Source: Rhizobium nepotum 39/7
GTDB lineage: Bacteria; Pseudomonadota; Alphaproteobacteria; Rhizobiales; Rhizobiaceae
Reading direction: 5' to 3'
DNA length: 64,000 nt
NCBI RefSeq assembly: GCF_000949865.1
Contig: NZ_JWJH01000009.1
Coordinates: 62,001-126,000 of the forward strand
The notes under the pieces were generated by a model. The model saw nothing but the letters and a program-made list of their open reading frames with translations. It was not told where the DNA came from and ran no database searches. Shown one piece after another: positions 1-8,765 of this stretch. Position 1 is the first letter of the stretch, and each line of letters starts with the position of its first letter. The translations under genes and the position numbers were made by a program.

Positions 1-915
1 GGCTACTTCAAAGGCAAGCCGGTCATCCCCAGCATCAACTTCACGTTCACCGGCGATTCCACAACCCGTATGCTGTCACTGATGAACGGCCAGGCTTCTA
101 TCGTCGAACGTCTGGAGCCAGAGCAGGTGGACTCGATCAAGGACAATCCGGCGATTTTCATCAACAAGGTCGTTTCGGTAGAGAACAAATATCTCTGGTT
201 CCGCTGCTCGAAACCGCCATTCGATGACCCCCGAATCCGTCTTGCCGCCTGCCATTCGATCGATCGCGACATGATAATGGAACTGATGGGCTCGGCCGGC
301 TATGCCTCGTCAAACTTCGTCTCACCGGTCAAATTCGGCTATGTCGATCTGCCGAACTACCCAAAATTCGACCCGGAGAAGGCCCAGGCCTTGCTCGCCG
401 AAGCCGGTTTCCCAAACGGCAAAGGCCTGCCACCGCTTGAATACATCACTTCCGTCGGCTTCTATCCGAAGACCAAGGAATATGGCGAAATGCTGACCGC
501 CATGTTGCAGGAGCAGGGCTTCAATGTCAGCCTGACCGTGCTTGAACCTGCCGCCTGGAACGAGCAGCTGTACCATCGCCCCGGCGGTGGGCCCGGCCAC
601 ATGGTCGATTGCGGCTGGTCGACAGCTTCTCCTGAACCGGATCTGGTGCTGCGCACCCATTTCCATTCCACCTCGCACCGCATCTGCGGCATCGAGGACA
701 AGGAAATCGATGCCAGCCTCGACAAGGAACGTTCGGCACCGACCTTGGAAGAGCGCAAGAAGATCCTTCAGGAAGAGACCATGCCTCTCATCACCTCCAG
801 GATGCCGGCACTCTCGCTGTTCACATCCGTGATGATCCACGCAATGCAGAAGGACTTTGAGGGCATGTACATCTATCCCGACGGGTCAATCGACGCCGCC
901 AAACCTGCTGCCTGA
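1..915 (+). CDS. ABC transporter substrate-binding protein, family 5 (3' part)
   Basis: The reading frame is open from the first base, so the 5' end lies outside the window; 304 residues remain. The text is the C-terminal lobe of a dipeptide/oligopeptide-type (DppA/OppA, SBP family 5) periplasmic binding protein, with the usual motifs around FDDPRIRLA and the FDPEKAQALLAEAGFP segment. It would capture the ligand in the periplasm and deliver it to the two permeases just downstream. The ligand cannot be read from sequence. Family 5 proteins also bind opines, glutathione and other small amides, so peptide is only a default. Context with amidase, kinases and EutBC suggests an ethanolamine- or amino-alcohol-containing ligand (inference). 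Confidence 0.9.
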   Translation, partial: GYFKGKPVIPSINFTFTGDSTTRMLSLMNGQASIVERLEPEQVDSIKDNPAIFINKVVSVENKYLWFRCSKPPFDDPRIRLAACHSIDRDMIMELMGSAGYASSNFVSPVKFGYVDLPNYPKFDPEKAQALLAEAGFPNGKGLPPLEYITSVGFYPKTKEYGEMLTAMLQEQGFNVSLTVLEPAAWNEQLYHRPGGGPGHMVDCGWSTASPEPDLVLRTHFHSTSHRICGIEDKEIDASLDKERSAPTLEERKKILQEETMPLITSRMPALSLFTSVMIHAMQKDFEGMYIYPDGSIDAAKPAA

Positions 916-925
916 CCGTGATCAG

Positions 926-953
926 CCACACGCCGCGATCAGGCGGCGTGTGG
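926..953 (+). promoter_or_regulatory. Stem-loop between binding-protein and permease genes
   Basis: Perfect inverted repeat: 11-base arms 926-936 and 943-953 around a 6-base loop, 10 bases after the binding-protein stop. No T-run follows, so it is not a classical terminator. Such hairpins commonly protect the 3' end of the binding-protein message and lower permease expression; that role is inferred. Confidence 0.6.
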
Positions 954-986
954 ACTTGCCCGTGACTTTTAAAGCGGAGTGACTGA

Positions 987-1967
987 ATGTTTGCCGTGAA
1001 CTTCCTGATGCGGCGCCTCGTGCAAGGCGCCATCATCATATTCCTTGTGTCCCTGCTGATCTTTACCCTGTTGCGGGTGGTGCCAGGCGACCCGGTGCGC
1101 CTCATGGCGGGCGGCATGGCGCCCGAAGCACTGATCGAAAAGATCGCAACCGACATGGGCCTTCGCGATCCTATCCTCGTGCAATTCGGTCGCTACATGG
1201 GTGGTGTGGTTCGCGGCGATCTTGGCCAGTCCTTCGTGCGCCCGGCAAACGGCGCCTCGACCGGTGGCGCGACATTCAACGACACTACCCGCGGCGAACG
1301 AGCAAAAGTCTTCGACCTGATTTTCGACACCCTGCCGATGACGCTCCAGCTTGCGGCCGTCACACTGGTGATCGCGCTGATCTTTTCGGCAATTGTCGGC
1401 ATTGCCGGCGGGCTGTCGATCGGCAGGTGGCCCGACAAGCTGGCATTCTACATATCCTCGATCTTCATCTCGCTGCCGAATTTCTGGCTCGGCATCGTTC
1501 TGGCATTGCTCTTCTCGGTGAAGCTCGGATGGCTGCCTGCAATTGGCTATCAGGGCTTTGCCTACACAATCCTGCCAGCAATAGTGCTGGCGGTCGAACT
1601 GTCTCCGGTGCTGATCCGCACGCTGGTCAGTTCGGTATCCGGCCAGATGATGGAGCCCTATGTGTCGGTCGGACGCGTACGTGGCTTGAGCCGTTCGCGG
1701 ATCATCTCCAACCATGTCCTGCGCAACGCCTCGGTGCCGCTTCTCAACCTGCTCGGTGTGCAATTCTCCAGCCTGCTCGGCGGAGTCATCATCGTCGAAT
1801 ATATCTTCGATTATCCCGGGCTCGGTCTTCTGACCATCAATGCCGTGCTGCAGCGCGACTTTCCGTTGATCCAGGGGATCGCGATCGTCACGAGCGCCAT
1901 CTTCGTACTGATCAACATTGTCGTCGATCTCGTCGCAACCACCATCGATCCGAGGCTTGAATACTGA
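987..1967 (+). CDS. ABC transporter permease, DppB family
   Basis: A 326-residue inner-membrane permease of the DppB/OppB type. It starts with a hydrophobic segment (residues about 10-30) followed by a long periplasmic loop and five further hydrophobic stretches. The ATPase-contacting EAA-like loop lies in the VGRVRGLSRSRIISNHVLRN region. The ATG is preceded by a purine-rich GCGGAGTG. Its stop overlaps the next gene's ATG by one base, so the two permeases are translationally coupled and presumably form a heterodimer. The loop between the first two helices (residues about 75-110) has an extra Gly/Ala/Thr-rich stretch compared with classical DppB. Confidence 0.93.
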   Translation: MFAVNFLMRRLVQGAIIIFLVSLLIFTLLRVVPGDPVRLMAGGMAPEALIEKIATDMGLRDPILVQFGRYMGGVVRGDLGQSFVRPANGASTGGATFNDTTRGERAKVFDLIFDTLPMTLQLAAVTLVIALIFSAIVGIAGGLSIGRWPDKLAFYISSIFISLPNFWLGIVLALLFSVKLGWLPAIGYQGFAYTILPAIVLAVELSPVLIRTLVSSVSGQMMEPYVSVGRVRGLSRSRIISNHVLRNASVPLLNLLGVQFSSLLGGVIIVEYIFDYPGLGLLTINAVLQRDFPLIQGIAIVTSAIFVLINIVVDLVATTIDPRLEY

Positions 1968-2884
1968 TGTCCATCACATCCGCACTCGATACCCCGATCA
2001 TATCGAAAATGGCAAGCCGCTCGATTGCGCGTCGCATATTCGATCGCGCCGCATCGACGCCCGGTTTTCGCATCGGTCTTGCGATCTTCCTGCTGCTTGC
2101 GGTTGCCGCCGCGCTCTATCCGGAAATCAGTGGCGTCGACCCGACCAAGATGGATGTTAAGGCCCGCCTTCTGCCGCCACTCTTCTTCGGTGACAACTGG
2201 AGCTGGGGTCACCCGCTCGGCACCGATCAGATCGGCCGCGACATGCTGGTGAGGTCGCTTGTCGGCCTGCGTTACTCCTTCCTGATCGGTATTGCGTCGG
2301 TTGCAGTGACACTCATCATCGGCTGCGCCCTCGGCACGATCGCAGGTTATTTCGGCGGCCGCATCGACATGCTGATCATGCGCCTGACCGATGCGCAGCT
2401 CTCTATCCCCATGATCATTCTGGCGATCGCCGTTCTCGGCGTGTCGCGCCCGACAATTCCGGCCATCGTCCTTGTGCTCGGTCTGTCAAGCTGGCCGGTC
2501 TATGCGCGGATCATGCGCAGCATAGTGATGACGGAAAGGCAGCGGGAATATGTGCGCGCTGCGAAACTTGGAGGCTCGACCGATTTCCGCATCATCGTCA
2601 GCCTGCTTCTGCCGCTGCTCCTGCCGCCGGTGATCTTCACCTCGGTGCTCGATGTGGCACGCATGATGATCTTTGAATCGACGCTCGGTTTCCTCGGTCT
2701 GGGCGTCCAGCCGCCGACGCCGACTTTCGGCAACATCATCGCCGATGGCCGCAAATATCTTCTGAACGCATGGTGGATCGCCACCATGCCCGGCATCTTC
2801 CTCGGCCTCACGCTAACCAGCATCAATCTCATAGGCGCTTCGCTGGAGCGGGCCCGTAACGCCATCCACGGAGGGTCCGAGTGA
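1967..2884 (+). CDS. ABC transporter permease, DppC family
   Basis: A 305-residue partner permease. The N-terminal helix (about residues 35-55) is followed by the DppC signature GTDQIGRDMLVRSLVG, which places it in the OppC/DppC family. The EAA loop is seen in REYVRAAKLGGSTDF, and the C-terminal LGFLGLGVQPPTPTFG motif is typical. The start codon overlaps the upstream stop, and its own end overlaps the ATPase start by four bases, so the cassette is tightly coupled. It works in the cytoplasmic membrane with the preceding permease and the fused ATPase. Confidence 0.93.
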   Translation: MSITSALDTPIISKMASRSIARRIFDRAASTPGFRIGLAIFLLLAVAAALYPEISGVDPTKMDVKARLLPPLFFGDNWSWGHPLGTDQIGRDMLVRSLVGLRYSFLIGIASVAVTLIIGCALGTIAGYFGGRIDMLIMRLTDAQLSIPMIILAIAVLGVSRPTIPAIVLVLGLSSWPVYARIMRSIVMTERQREYVRAAKLGGSTDFRIIVSLLLPLLLPPVIFTSVLDVARMMIFESTLGFLGLGVQPPTPTFGNIIADGRKYLLNAWWIATMPGIFLGLTLTSINLIGASLERARNAIHGGSE

Positions 2885-4719
2885 TGATCAAACCACTTCT
2901 TCAGCTGAAAAACCTCACCGTTAACGCCGGTCGCTCGGACAAGGCGAAGATTATTCTGGACAATATCTCCTTCAGTCTCGCGCCGCGAGAGATCGTCGGT
3001 GTCGTCGGGGCCAGCGGAGCCGGCAAAACGGTGCTGTCGAAGGGAGTCGTCAACTGGCTGGAACCGCCCCTTTCCGTCAGTTCCGGCAACGTCCTCTTCG
3101 AAGGCAAGGATATTTACGGCATCTCCGAGAACGAGATGCGGACCCTGCGCCGCCGGGTCGCCTATGTCGGCGCCAATCCGATGGGTGCACTCGATCCGAC
3201 GCTGCCGGTCGGCGCCCAGATTGTAGAGAAGCTGCGTGCGGTCGTTCCAGGCACTTCGCGGCAGGAGGCGGAAAAGCGTACGATCGAGCTTCTGGAGGCC
3301 GTCCGCATTCCGTCGGCCCGCAGCCGTTTCAGCGACTACCCCTCGCAGTTTTCCGGCGGCATGATGCAGCGCGCATTGATCGTTGATGCGTTGGTGACGA
3401 ACCCGGCGCTGTTGATTGCAGATAACGTCACCCAGCCGCTCGACGTCACCGTCGCAGCCCAGGTCATCCGTCTGATGAAGGAACTGACCGACAGTTTCGA
3501 TACCGCTGTGCTGTTCGTCTCCTCCTCACTTCCCATTGCCCGCGAAACCTGCAATCGAATTTTGGTAATGGAGAAAGGCCGCATTGTTGAGGAACAGGAA
3601 ACCGAAAGGCTGATCGCTACCCCTGCATATGCCTATACGAAGGAGCTTGTCGAACAGACGCCAAAGATCTGGATCGAAAAGACCGAGATGCCGCGTCTCA
3701 ACGACAAACGTGACGTTGTCTTGAGCCTGCGCGACGCCTCACAGGTCTACAGGGTAAAGAAAAGGACCGGTTTCGGCGGTTTCAACCATGTGCGTGCGGT
3801 TCGCAACGTCACCTTCGACGTCCGCCGCGGCGACAGCTTCGCTATTGTCGGTGAATCCGGTTGTGGCAAGTCGACGCTCATGCGGCTTCTGAGCAGGCTG
3901 GAGCTGCCGAGCTCCGGCCAGGTCCTGTGCGGCACGGATGACATCGCGATGCTCGGGGGCAAAAACCTTCTCACCTTCCGCAAGAAGCTGCAAATGGTAC
4001 TGCAGGATCCTTTCGGCTCGCTGCCGCCACGTACATCGGTCGGGAAGATGCTCGAAGGCCCGCTTCGCACGCACGGATGGAAGGACAGCGCCAGGATTCG
4101 TGAGCGGGTGCTCAAGGTCATGGGCGAAGTCGGCCTCTCCGCCGATCTCTACGAAGAACTGCCGCTCGGCCTCAGTGCCGGCCAGCGCCAGCGCATCAAC
4201 GTTGCCCGTGCGCTGGTTCTGGAGCCTGAAATCCTGATCATGGACGAAACGCTTTCTGCTCTCGACCAGACAGAACAGTTCAAGCTTCTCGATCTTTTCC
4301 AGAAACTGCAGAAGGAATACGACCTCACCTACATCTTCATCTCCCACGACCTTGCAATGGTTCGCAAGGTCTGCAACCGGGTGGCGGTGATGTATCTCGG
4401 CGAGGTCTTCGAACTGGCCGATAACGAGCGGCTGTTCTTCGATCCCGGACATCCTTACACAATGGCGCTGCTCAGTGCGATGCCGACACTTGAAGAACGC
4501 CGCTACCAGCCGGAAGACTGCCTTCTGGAAGGTGAACCGCCAAGCCCGATCGATATTCCTCCAGGTTGCAGCTTCAAGTCGCGCTGTCCGCGTGCGATGG
4601 AGAGATGCGGCAGCCTGCAGCCCGCTCTTACCTCGCGTGGCAGCCAGGATTTCGCCGCCTGTCATCTCATCCAGCCACTGGCTCTCGATGACGAAACCCG
4701 TCAAATGGCTTCGGCCTGA
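2881..4719 (+). CDS. Fused two-domain ABC ATPase, DppD-DppF type, first domain degenerate
   Basis: A 612-residue protein with two nucleotide-binding domains, equivalent to DppD and DppF in one chain, energising the two permeases. Domain 1 has Walker A GASGAGKT (43-50) and an FSGGMMQ signature. Three catalytic positions are changed: the Q-loop Gln is Ala98, the Glu after Walker B is Asn182 (IADNVT instead of the usual ADEPT), and the H-loop His is Ser215 (VSSSL instead of THDL). Domain 2 is complete: [14 protein letters not shown]-loop, LSAGQRQR signature, MDETLSALD and ISHDL. A C-terminal oligopeptide-transporter extension with CSFKSRCPRA is present. It therefore probably has one canonical and one degenerate ATP site. 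It is coupled to the upstream permease by a four-base overlap. Confidence 0.93.
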   Translation: MMIKPLLQLKNLTVNAGRSDKAKIILDNISFSLAPREIVGVVGASGAGKTVLSKGVVNWLEPPLSVSSGNVLFEGKDIYGISENEMRTLRRRVAYVGANPMGALDPTLPVGAQIVEKLRAVVPGTSRQEAEKRTIELLEAVRIPSARSRFSDYPSQFSGGMMQRALIVDALVTNPALLIADNVTQPLDVTVAAQVIRLMKELTDSFDTAVLFVSSSLPIARETCNRILVMEKGRIVEEQETERLIATPAYAYTKELVEQTPKIWIEKTEMPRLNDKRDVVLSLRDASQVYRVKKRTGFGGFNHVRAVRNVTFDVRRGDSFAIVGESGCGKSTLMRLLSRLELPSSGQVLCGTDDIAMLGGKNLLTFRKKLQMVLQDPFGSLPPRTSVGKMLEGPLRTHGWKDSARIRERVLKVMGEVGLSADLYEELPLGLSAGQRQRINVARALVLEPEILIMDETLSALDQTEQFKLLDLFQKLQKEYDLTYIFISHDLAMVRKVCNRVAVMYLGEVFELADNERLFFDPGHPYTMALLSAMPTLEERRYQPEDCLLEGEPPSPIDIPPGCSFKSRCPRAMERCGSLQPALTSRGSQDFAACHLIQPLALDDETRQMASA

Positions 4720-4775
4720 ACATGGTTGCGGGCCACCGAAAGGCCGCAACGATCACTACAATCCAGGGTGCATTC

Positions 4776-5537
4776 ATGAGTTTCACCGAACATCGCCTCA
4801 AGCTTATCCTCGACATGCTGAAGCAGACCCAGCGCGTCAATGTGAGGGAGCTTGCCGATCATCTGCAGGTCAGCCAGGAGTCGATCCGGCGCGACCTTAA
4901 GGAACTTGAGATGCGCGGTTATGCCCGCCGCGTCTATGGCGGCGCGGTCCTCGATCAGCAGGAAAGCGATCAGCCATTTACCGATCGACTGCGCGTCAGC
5001 TCCCGCGAGAAAGCCAAGATCGGCGAGGCCGCAGCGTCGCTCGTCGAAGACGGCATGAAGGTCTTCATCGATACGGGCACCACAACGATTGCCTGCCTGA
5101 AACATATTGAGACACGCAAAGACTTGACCGTTGTCAGCAATTCGCTGGCGGTCGCCGCCCATTTTTTCAATCTGCCGCAGGCAAGTGTGCGGGTTCTCGG
5201 CGGCCGCATGCGCCCCGACTATCAGGCGACATACGGCCATGAGACCGTGGCCGCGCTGAAGGAGCATTTCTTCGATCTCGCGATCATCGCCATCAGCGCC
5301 ATTCACGCGGAACGCGGGTTCATGGATTTCGGCGAGGACGAGGCGATCCTGCGCCGCGTCGCCAAGGCTCAGGCAAAACGTTCGATCATTGTTGCCGACA
5401 GTTCCAAGTTCGGTCGCCTCGGTTCCATCCACACATTCGGCCTCAGCGAAATCGACGCTGTGGTGACCAGCGGCGTCATCGCGCGGGAATTTTCAGATCA
5501 ATTCAATCAATCCAAAGTGGAAATCATACATGCCTGA
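4776..5537 (+). CDS. DeoR/GlpR-family transcriptional regulator
   Basis: A 253-residue repressor-type protein. The N-terminal winged helix (LADHLQVSQESIRRDLKELE, about residues 22-42) is the DeoR signature. The C-terminal sensor domain, a sugar-isomerase-like fold, has the phosphate-binding DTGTTT motif near residue 98. The ATG at 4776 fits the conserved start (MSFTEHRLK-ILDMLK); a start 54 bases upstream would add a non-conserved tail. DeoR-family sensors normally bind phosphorylated metabolites. The two kinases in this operon could make such an effector (inference). It sits inside the operon, between the transporter and the enzymes, and overlaps the next gene by eight bases. Confidence 0.92.
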   Translation: MSFTEHRLKLILDMLKQTQRVNVRELADHLQVSQESIRRDLKELEMRGYARRVYGGAVLDQQESDQPFTDRLRVSSREKAKIGEAAASLVEDGMKVFIDTGTTTIACLKHIETRKDLTVVSNSLAVAAHFFNLPQASVRVLGGRMRPDYQATYGHETVAALKEHFFDLAIIAISAIHAERGFMDFGEDEAILRRVAKAQAKRSIIVADSSKFGRLGSIHTFGLSEIDAVVTSGVIAREFSDQFNQSKVEIIHA

Positions 5538-6819
5538 CGTTCCCTCCTCCTCTGCCCCGATCAATGCCGAGCGGCTCCAGTTGCTTATGGAGACGCTCTC
5601 CACTTTTGGCGGAGGCCCCGATGGCTCGATGACCCGCCTGACACTTTCCAGGGAAGACGGCATGGCGCGCGACTGGCTGGGGCGCTGGTTTACCGAAAAC
5701 GGCTTCGAGCAGGCCGTTGACGCGATCGGCAACCAGTTCGGCAGGATGAAGTTGGCAGGCGCAAATGCGCCCGTCATCATGGTCGGTTCCCATATCGACA
5801 GCCAGCCAAACGGCGGTCGTTTCGACGGAGCGCTCGGCGTCATCGCCGCCTGCGAGGCGGTTTTATCCGTCAGCGAACGTCTCAAGGCGGAAGGCAGGTT
5901 GTCCGCCTGCAACTTTCAGATCGTCAACTGGACCAATGAGGAGGGCGCCCGTTTCCAGCCGAGCCTGCTCGGCAGCAGCGTGTTTACCGGCGCCATTGAA
6001 CTCGAATGGGCGCTGGAACGGACAGATGGTGATGGCATTACGGTACGCCAGTCGCTGGACGAGATCGGTTATGCTGGCAAGGAAAAGGTGGAAATTCCCG
6101 ACGCATTGATTGAGCTGCATATAGAAGGTGACACGACGCTCAGCCGTGCCGGGGAGCGGTTCGGTATCTTCACGCGGTTCTGGGGCGCCACGAAATATCG
6201 CCTCGCCTTCCATGGGCGCCAGGCGCATACCGGCGCAACCCCGATGGCAGATCGCAAGGATGCGCTGCTTGCTGCTGCCTATCTGATCGCCGATCTCAAG
6301 CAGATCTCGACGGAACACGGCCTCGACCTGCATACGTCGGTTGGCCGCCTGGAAGTCTTCCCCAATTCACCCAATGTCGTGCCGGCCGAAGCCGTGCTGT
6401 TCATCGAGCTGCGCTCAGGATCGCCAGACGTTCTGACGGAGGCGGAACGCAAGATGAAGATCAAGATAGAGAAGGCGGCGCTGAAAGCCGGCGTAACCTC
6501 AGAGGTCCGCTCCATCGACCGCCGCAAGGCCGGAACGTTCGCGCCGGGTCTGGTGACGCTTGCGGAAAGTGCTGCGGCGCATCTCGGCCAGACCGCCCGC
6601 CACCTCGATACGATCGGCGGCCATGATGCCGTTGCCGTCTCCGATGTCTGCCCTGCGGTAGTTCTGGCGGTTCAGAGCCGTGACGGCGTAATCCACCACC
6701 CGACCGAATACACCTCGCCTGAAGATCAGGCCCTTGGCGCGCAGATATTGGCGGACATGCTTTACAAGATCGCCTGCGAAGGTTTGAAGGTCGCCGAACT
6801 CAGCGAGGCTGCCGAATGA
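5530..6819 (+). CDS. Zn-dependent hydantoinase/carbamoylase-family amidase (M20 fold)
   Basis: A 429-residue cytoplasmic metallo-amidohydrolase of the family that includes N-carbamoyl-L-amino-acid hydrolase, beta-ureidopropionase and allantoate amidohydrolase. Metal-site motifs are visible: GSHIDSQPNGGRFDG (His and Asp ligands), WTNEEGARF (the Glu pair), ELHIEGD, and the C-terminal GGHDA and HHPTEYT. The dimerisation-domain segment FHGRQAHTGATP is intact. The family cleaves N-carbamoyl or acyl-amide bonds. In this operon it may release an amine from an imported amide before EutBC acts (inference). It overlaps the DeoR gene at its start and the kinase gene at its end. Confidence 0.88.
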   Translation: MPDVPSSSAPINAERLQLLMETLSTFGGGPDGSMTRLTLSREDGMARDWLGRWFTENGFEQAVDAIGNQFGRMKLAGANAPVIMVGSHIDSQPNGGRFDGALGVIAACEAVLSVSERLKAEGRLSACNFQIVNWTNEEGARFQPSLLGSSVFTGAIELEWALERTDGDGITVRQSLDEIGYAGKEKVEIPDALIELHIEGDTTLSRAGERFGIFTRFWGATKYRLAFHGRQAHTGATPMADRKDALLAAAYLIADLKQISTEHGLDLHTSVGRLEVFPNSPNVVPAEAVLFIELRSGSPDVLTEAERKMKIKIEKAALKAGVTSEVRSIDRRKAGTFAPGLVTLAESAAAHLGQTARHLDTIGGHDAVAVSDVCPAVVLAVQSRDGVIHHPTEYTSPEDQALGAQILADMLYKIACEGLKVAELSEAAE

Positions 6820-7781
6820 AGAAAACGGGTTCTCCTGAATCACCGATGGAAGCCCGCGCGGAGAAGGCGCTTTCAGTCTTTTCCGCAGTGATTGGCGACA
6901 CCCCTTCCTATGCGTCCGGGACGGCATCTGTCGCATCGCCGTCCTATCATGCCGTCGAATCCTGTAATTTCGTGGTCGCGCCGGCAGACGGCGAAGCACG
7001 TTATTTCCTGCGTCTCTGTGCCGATGAGGTAACCGATCTCGTGGATGCCGAGGCCGCTAATGCTGCGGCAAACCATTTTCATAACCTTGGTCTTTCGCCT
7101 CAGCCCCTTGGTTACGATGCCGGGACGCGCAGCACGCTGTTTGCCCGACTTGGTCACGGCTGGCGAGCGGCAAGGATCGACGATCTGATGCAGCCGGCAG
7201 GTGTCGTCCGACTGATCGAGATGCAGACGACGATCGCACAGAGTATTTCCACCGGCCGAACATGGTCAGTCTTCGATGGTGTCGATCAGCTCTGGGCGAT
7301 CGTGACTGCCGGTGACACCAGCCTGCCCGGCGATGCCGAATGGATGCTCTCCTGGATGACGCCGATCCGCGAAGCTGTTTCAGCCGCTGGCATGGACCTG
7401 AAACCGGCCCACGGTGATCCGCAGGCTTCGAATGTCATGCTGGGCCCAGACGGATCAATGCAGCTCGTGGACTTCGACATGGCCGCCGACATCGACCCTT
7501 ATTACCAGCTCGGCGTTCAGATGAACGAACTCTACCAGTTCGAAAGCCAGATGAGGCCGTTGCTGGAAATGCACGACGGCAGTTTCAGCGAAAGAACCTT
7601 CAATCGCTGCCGTGTCTATGCTGCGGCAGACGACCTCTACTGGGCCTTGCGCAGCCTCGTGCTGGAGCTTCGTTCGCCGCCGCGGGGTGTCGAATTCCTG
7701 AAATATGCCGGCTGGCGTTTCCTGCGTTGCCGGATGCTGCTCGGCCAACCGGACTTCGAAGCCAGACTACGGGCGCTTTAA
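6816..7781 (+). CDS. Aminoglycoside-phosphotransferase-fold small-molecule kinase (1)
   Basis: A 321-residue APH/choline-kinase-fold protein. The catalytic loop HGDPQASNVML (His, Asp, Asn; Brenner-type motif) and the metal-binding LVDFDMA are intact near residues 200-225. The N-lobe is less conserved and the phosphate-binding Lys is not obvious. The fold phosphorylates hydroxyl groups of amino alcohols, homoserine, sugars or drugs; the neighbours argue for an amino alcohol or related compound rather than antibiotic resistance. It starts four bases before the amidase stop. A second, only distantly similar kinase follows after 48 bases, so this is not a simple tandem duplication. Confidence 0.85.
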   Translation: MKKTGSPESPMEARAEKALSVFSAVIGDTPSYASGTASVASPSYHAVESCNFVVAPADGEARYFLRLCADEVTDLVDAEAANAAANHFHNLGLSPQPLGYDAGTRSTLFARLGHGWRAARIDDLMQPAGVVRLIEMQTTIAQSISTGRTWSVFDGVDQLWAIVTAGDTSLPGDAEWMLSWMTPIREAVSAAGMDLKPAHGDPQASNVMLGPDGSMQLVDFDMAADIDPYYQLGVQMNELYQFESQMRPLLEMHDGSFSERTFNRCRVYAAADDLYWALRSLVLELRSPPRGVEFLKYAGWRFLRCRMLLGQPDFEARLRAL

Positions 7782-7829
7782 GCATAACCATAATGACAAC
7801 GGGCTAGAAACAATAACGGGAACAAGCCT

Positions 7830-8765
7830 ATGAACGAACTGGGAATGGCACGATCCGATGCCGAACGGGCAGTTGAGGCCGCAATCATCCAGGTGACACC
7901 CTGGCAAGGTCGGCGACTGCGCTATCGTCCGGTCTCCGGAGGCATCAGTAACACCAATTTCCGCATTGAGGTCGAAGGTGAGGATCGGGCATATTTCCTG
8001 AAAATCCCTGGCCGCGGTACCGAGATGTTCATCGACCGCAAGGCCGCAGCCGCAGCAAGCAAGCAGGCCGAGGCGATCGGCGTCGGGCCGAAGACATTCG
8101 ACTACCTCAATCACCTCGATATCGAAATCGCCGAATTCATCGACGGTCGCCGCGCCTCGACACATAGGGATTTCGCAGACCCGGCAATCCGTAACGAAGC
8201 GGTGCGCGTCTACCGGCAGTTTCACGATGCCCCTGCCCTGCCGCTGACGAAAACCGTTTTCGATATGATAGAGGAACATTTTGATCAGGCGCGCCTGCTT
8301 GACGGCCACTGGCCGCTCGACCACGACTGGCTCTTCCGGTCCTACAGGCAGGCACGCGCCGCACTTGAGGCTTCCGGGCTTGATCTGGTTCCCTGCTTCA
8401 ATGATCCGATGCCGGGCAATTTCCTGATCGGCGACGACAAGTCGATCAAGCTTATCGATTTCGAATATGCATCGAACAATGAAAGGCTCTACGATCTGGC
8501 GATCTGGAGCGGCGAGATGTTCTATTCGGAGGACACCGACTGCGAGATCATCGAGGAATATTTCGGTTTTTATAACAAGGCGTGTCACGCCCGCTTCATC
8601 GTCCACAAGGCGCTGGCCGATATCAAGTGGAGCACCTGGGCGATGGTGCAGAACCGGATTTCGACGCTCGACTTTGATTTCTACAAATACGGGATATGGA
8701 AGCATATGCGCGCCCGCTCGATCATCCGCGATCCCCGTTGGCCTCTGTTCCTGAAAGCGCTTTGA
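7830..8765 (+). CDS. Choline/ethanolamine-kinase-like phosphotransferase (2)
   Basis: A 311-residue kinase closer to the choline/ethanolamine kinase (LicA-like) branch. It has an N-lobe RPVSGGISNTNFRIE, the catalytic loop CFNDPMPGNFLI (Asn-Asp-Pro in place of the His-Gly-Asp of kinase 1) and LIDFEYASNNERLYDLA, which matches the family's metal-binding and substrate-recognition block. It probably phosphorylates a hydroxyl of a choline- or ethanolamine-like substrate in the cytoplasm. A purine-rich AACGGGAACAAG lies upstream of the ATG. Its stop TGA overlaps the ATG of the phosphatase gene by one base, which ties kinase and phosphatase expression together. Confidence 0.86.
   Translation: MNELGMARSDAERAVEAAIIQVTPWQGRRLRYRPVSGGISNTNFRIEVEGEDRAYFLKIPGRGTEMFIDRKAAAAASKQAEAIGVGPKTFDYLNHLDIEIAEFIDGRRASTHRDFADPAIRNEAVRVYRQFHDAPALPLTKTVFDMIEEHFDQARLLDGHWPLDHDWLFRSYRQARAALEASGLDLVPCFNDPMPGNFLIGDDKSIKLIDFEYASNNERLYDLAIWSGEMFYSEDTDCEIIEEYFGFYNKACHARFIVHKALADIKWSTWAMVQNRISTLDFDFYKYGIWKHMRARSIIRDPRWPLFLKAL

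Noticed and set aside
6816-8765. Aminoglycoside-resistance genes
   Set aside because: The two kinases share the APH fold but are in a catabolic operon, and the second has choline/ethanolamine-kinase features.
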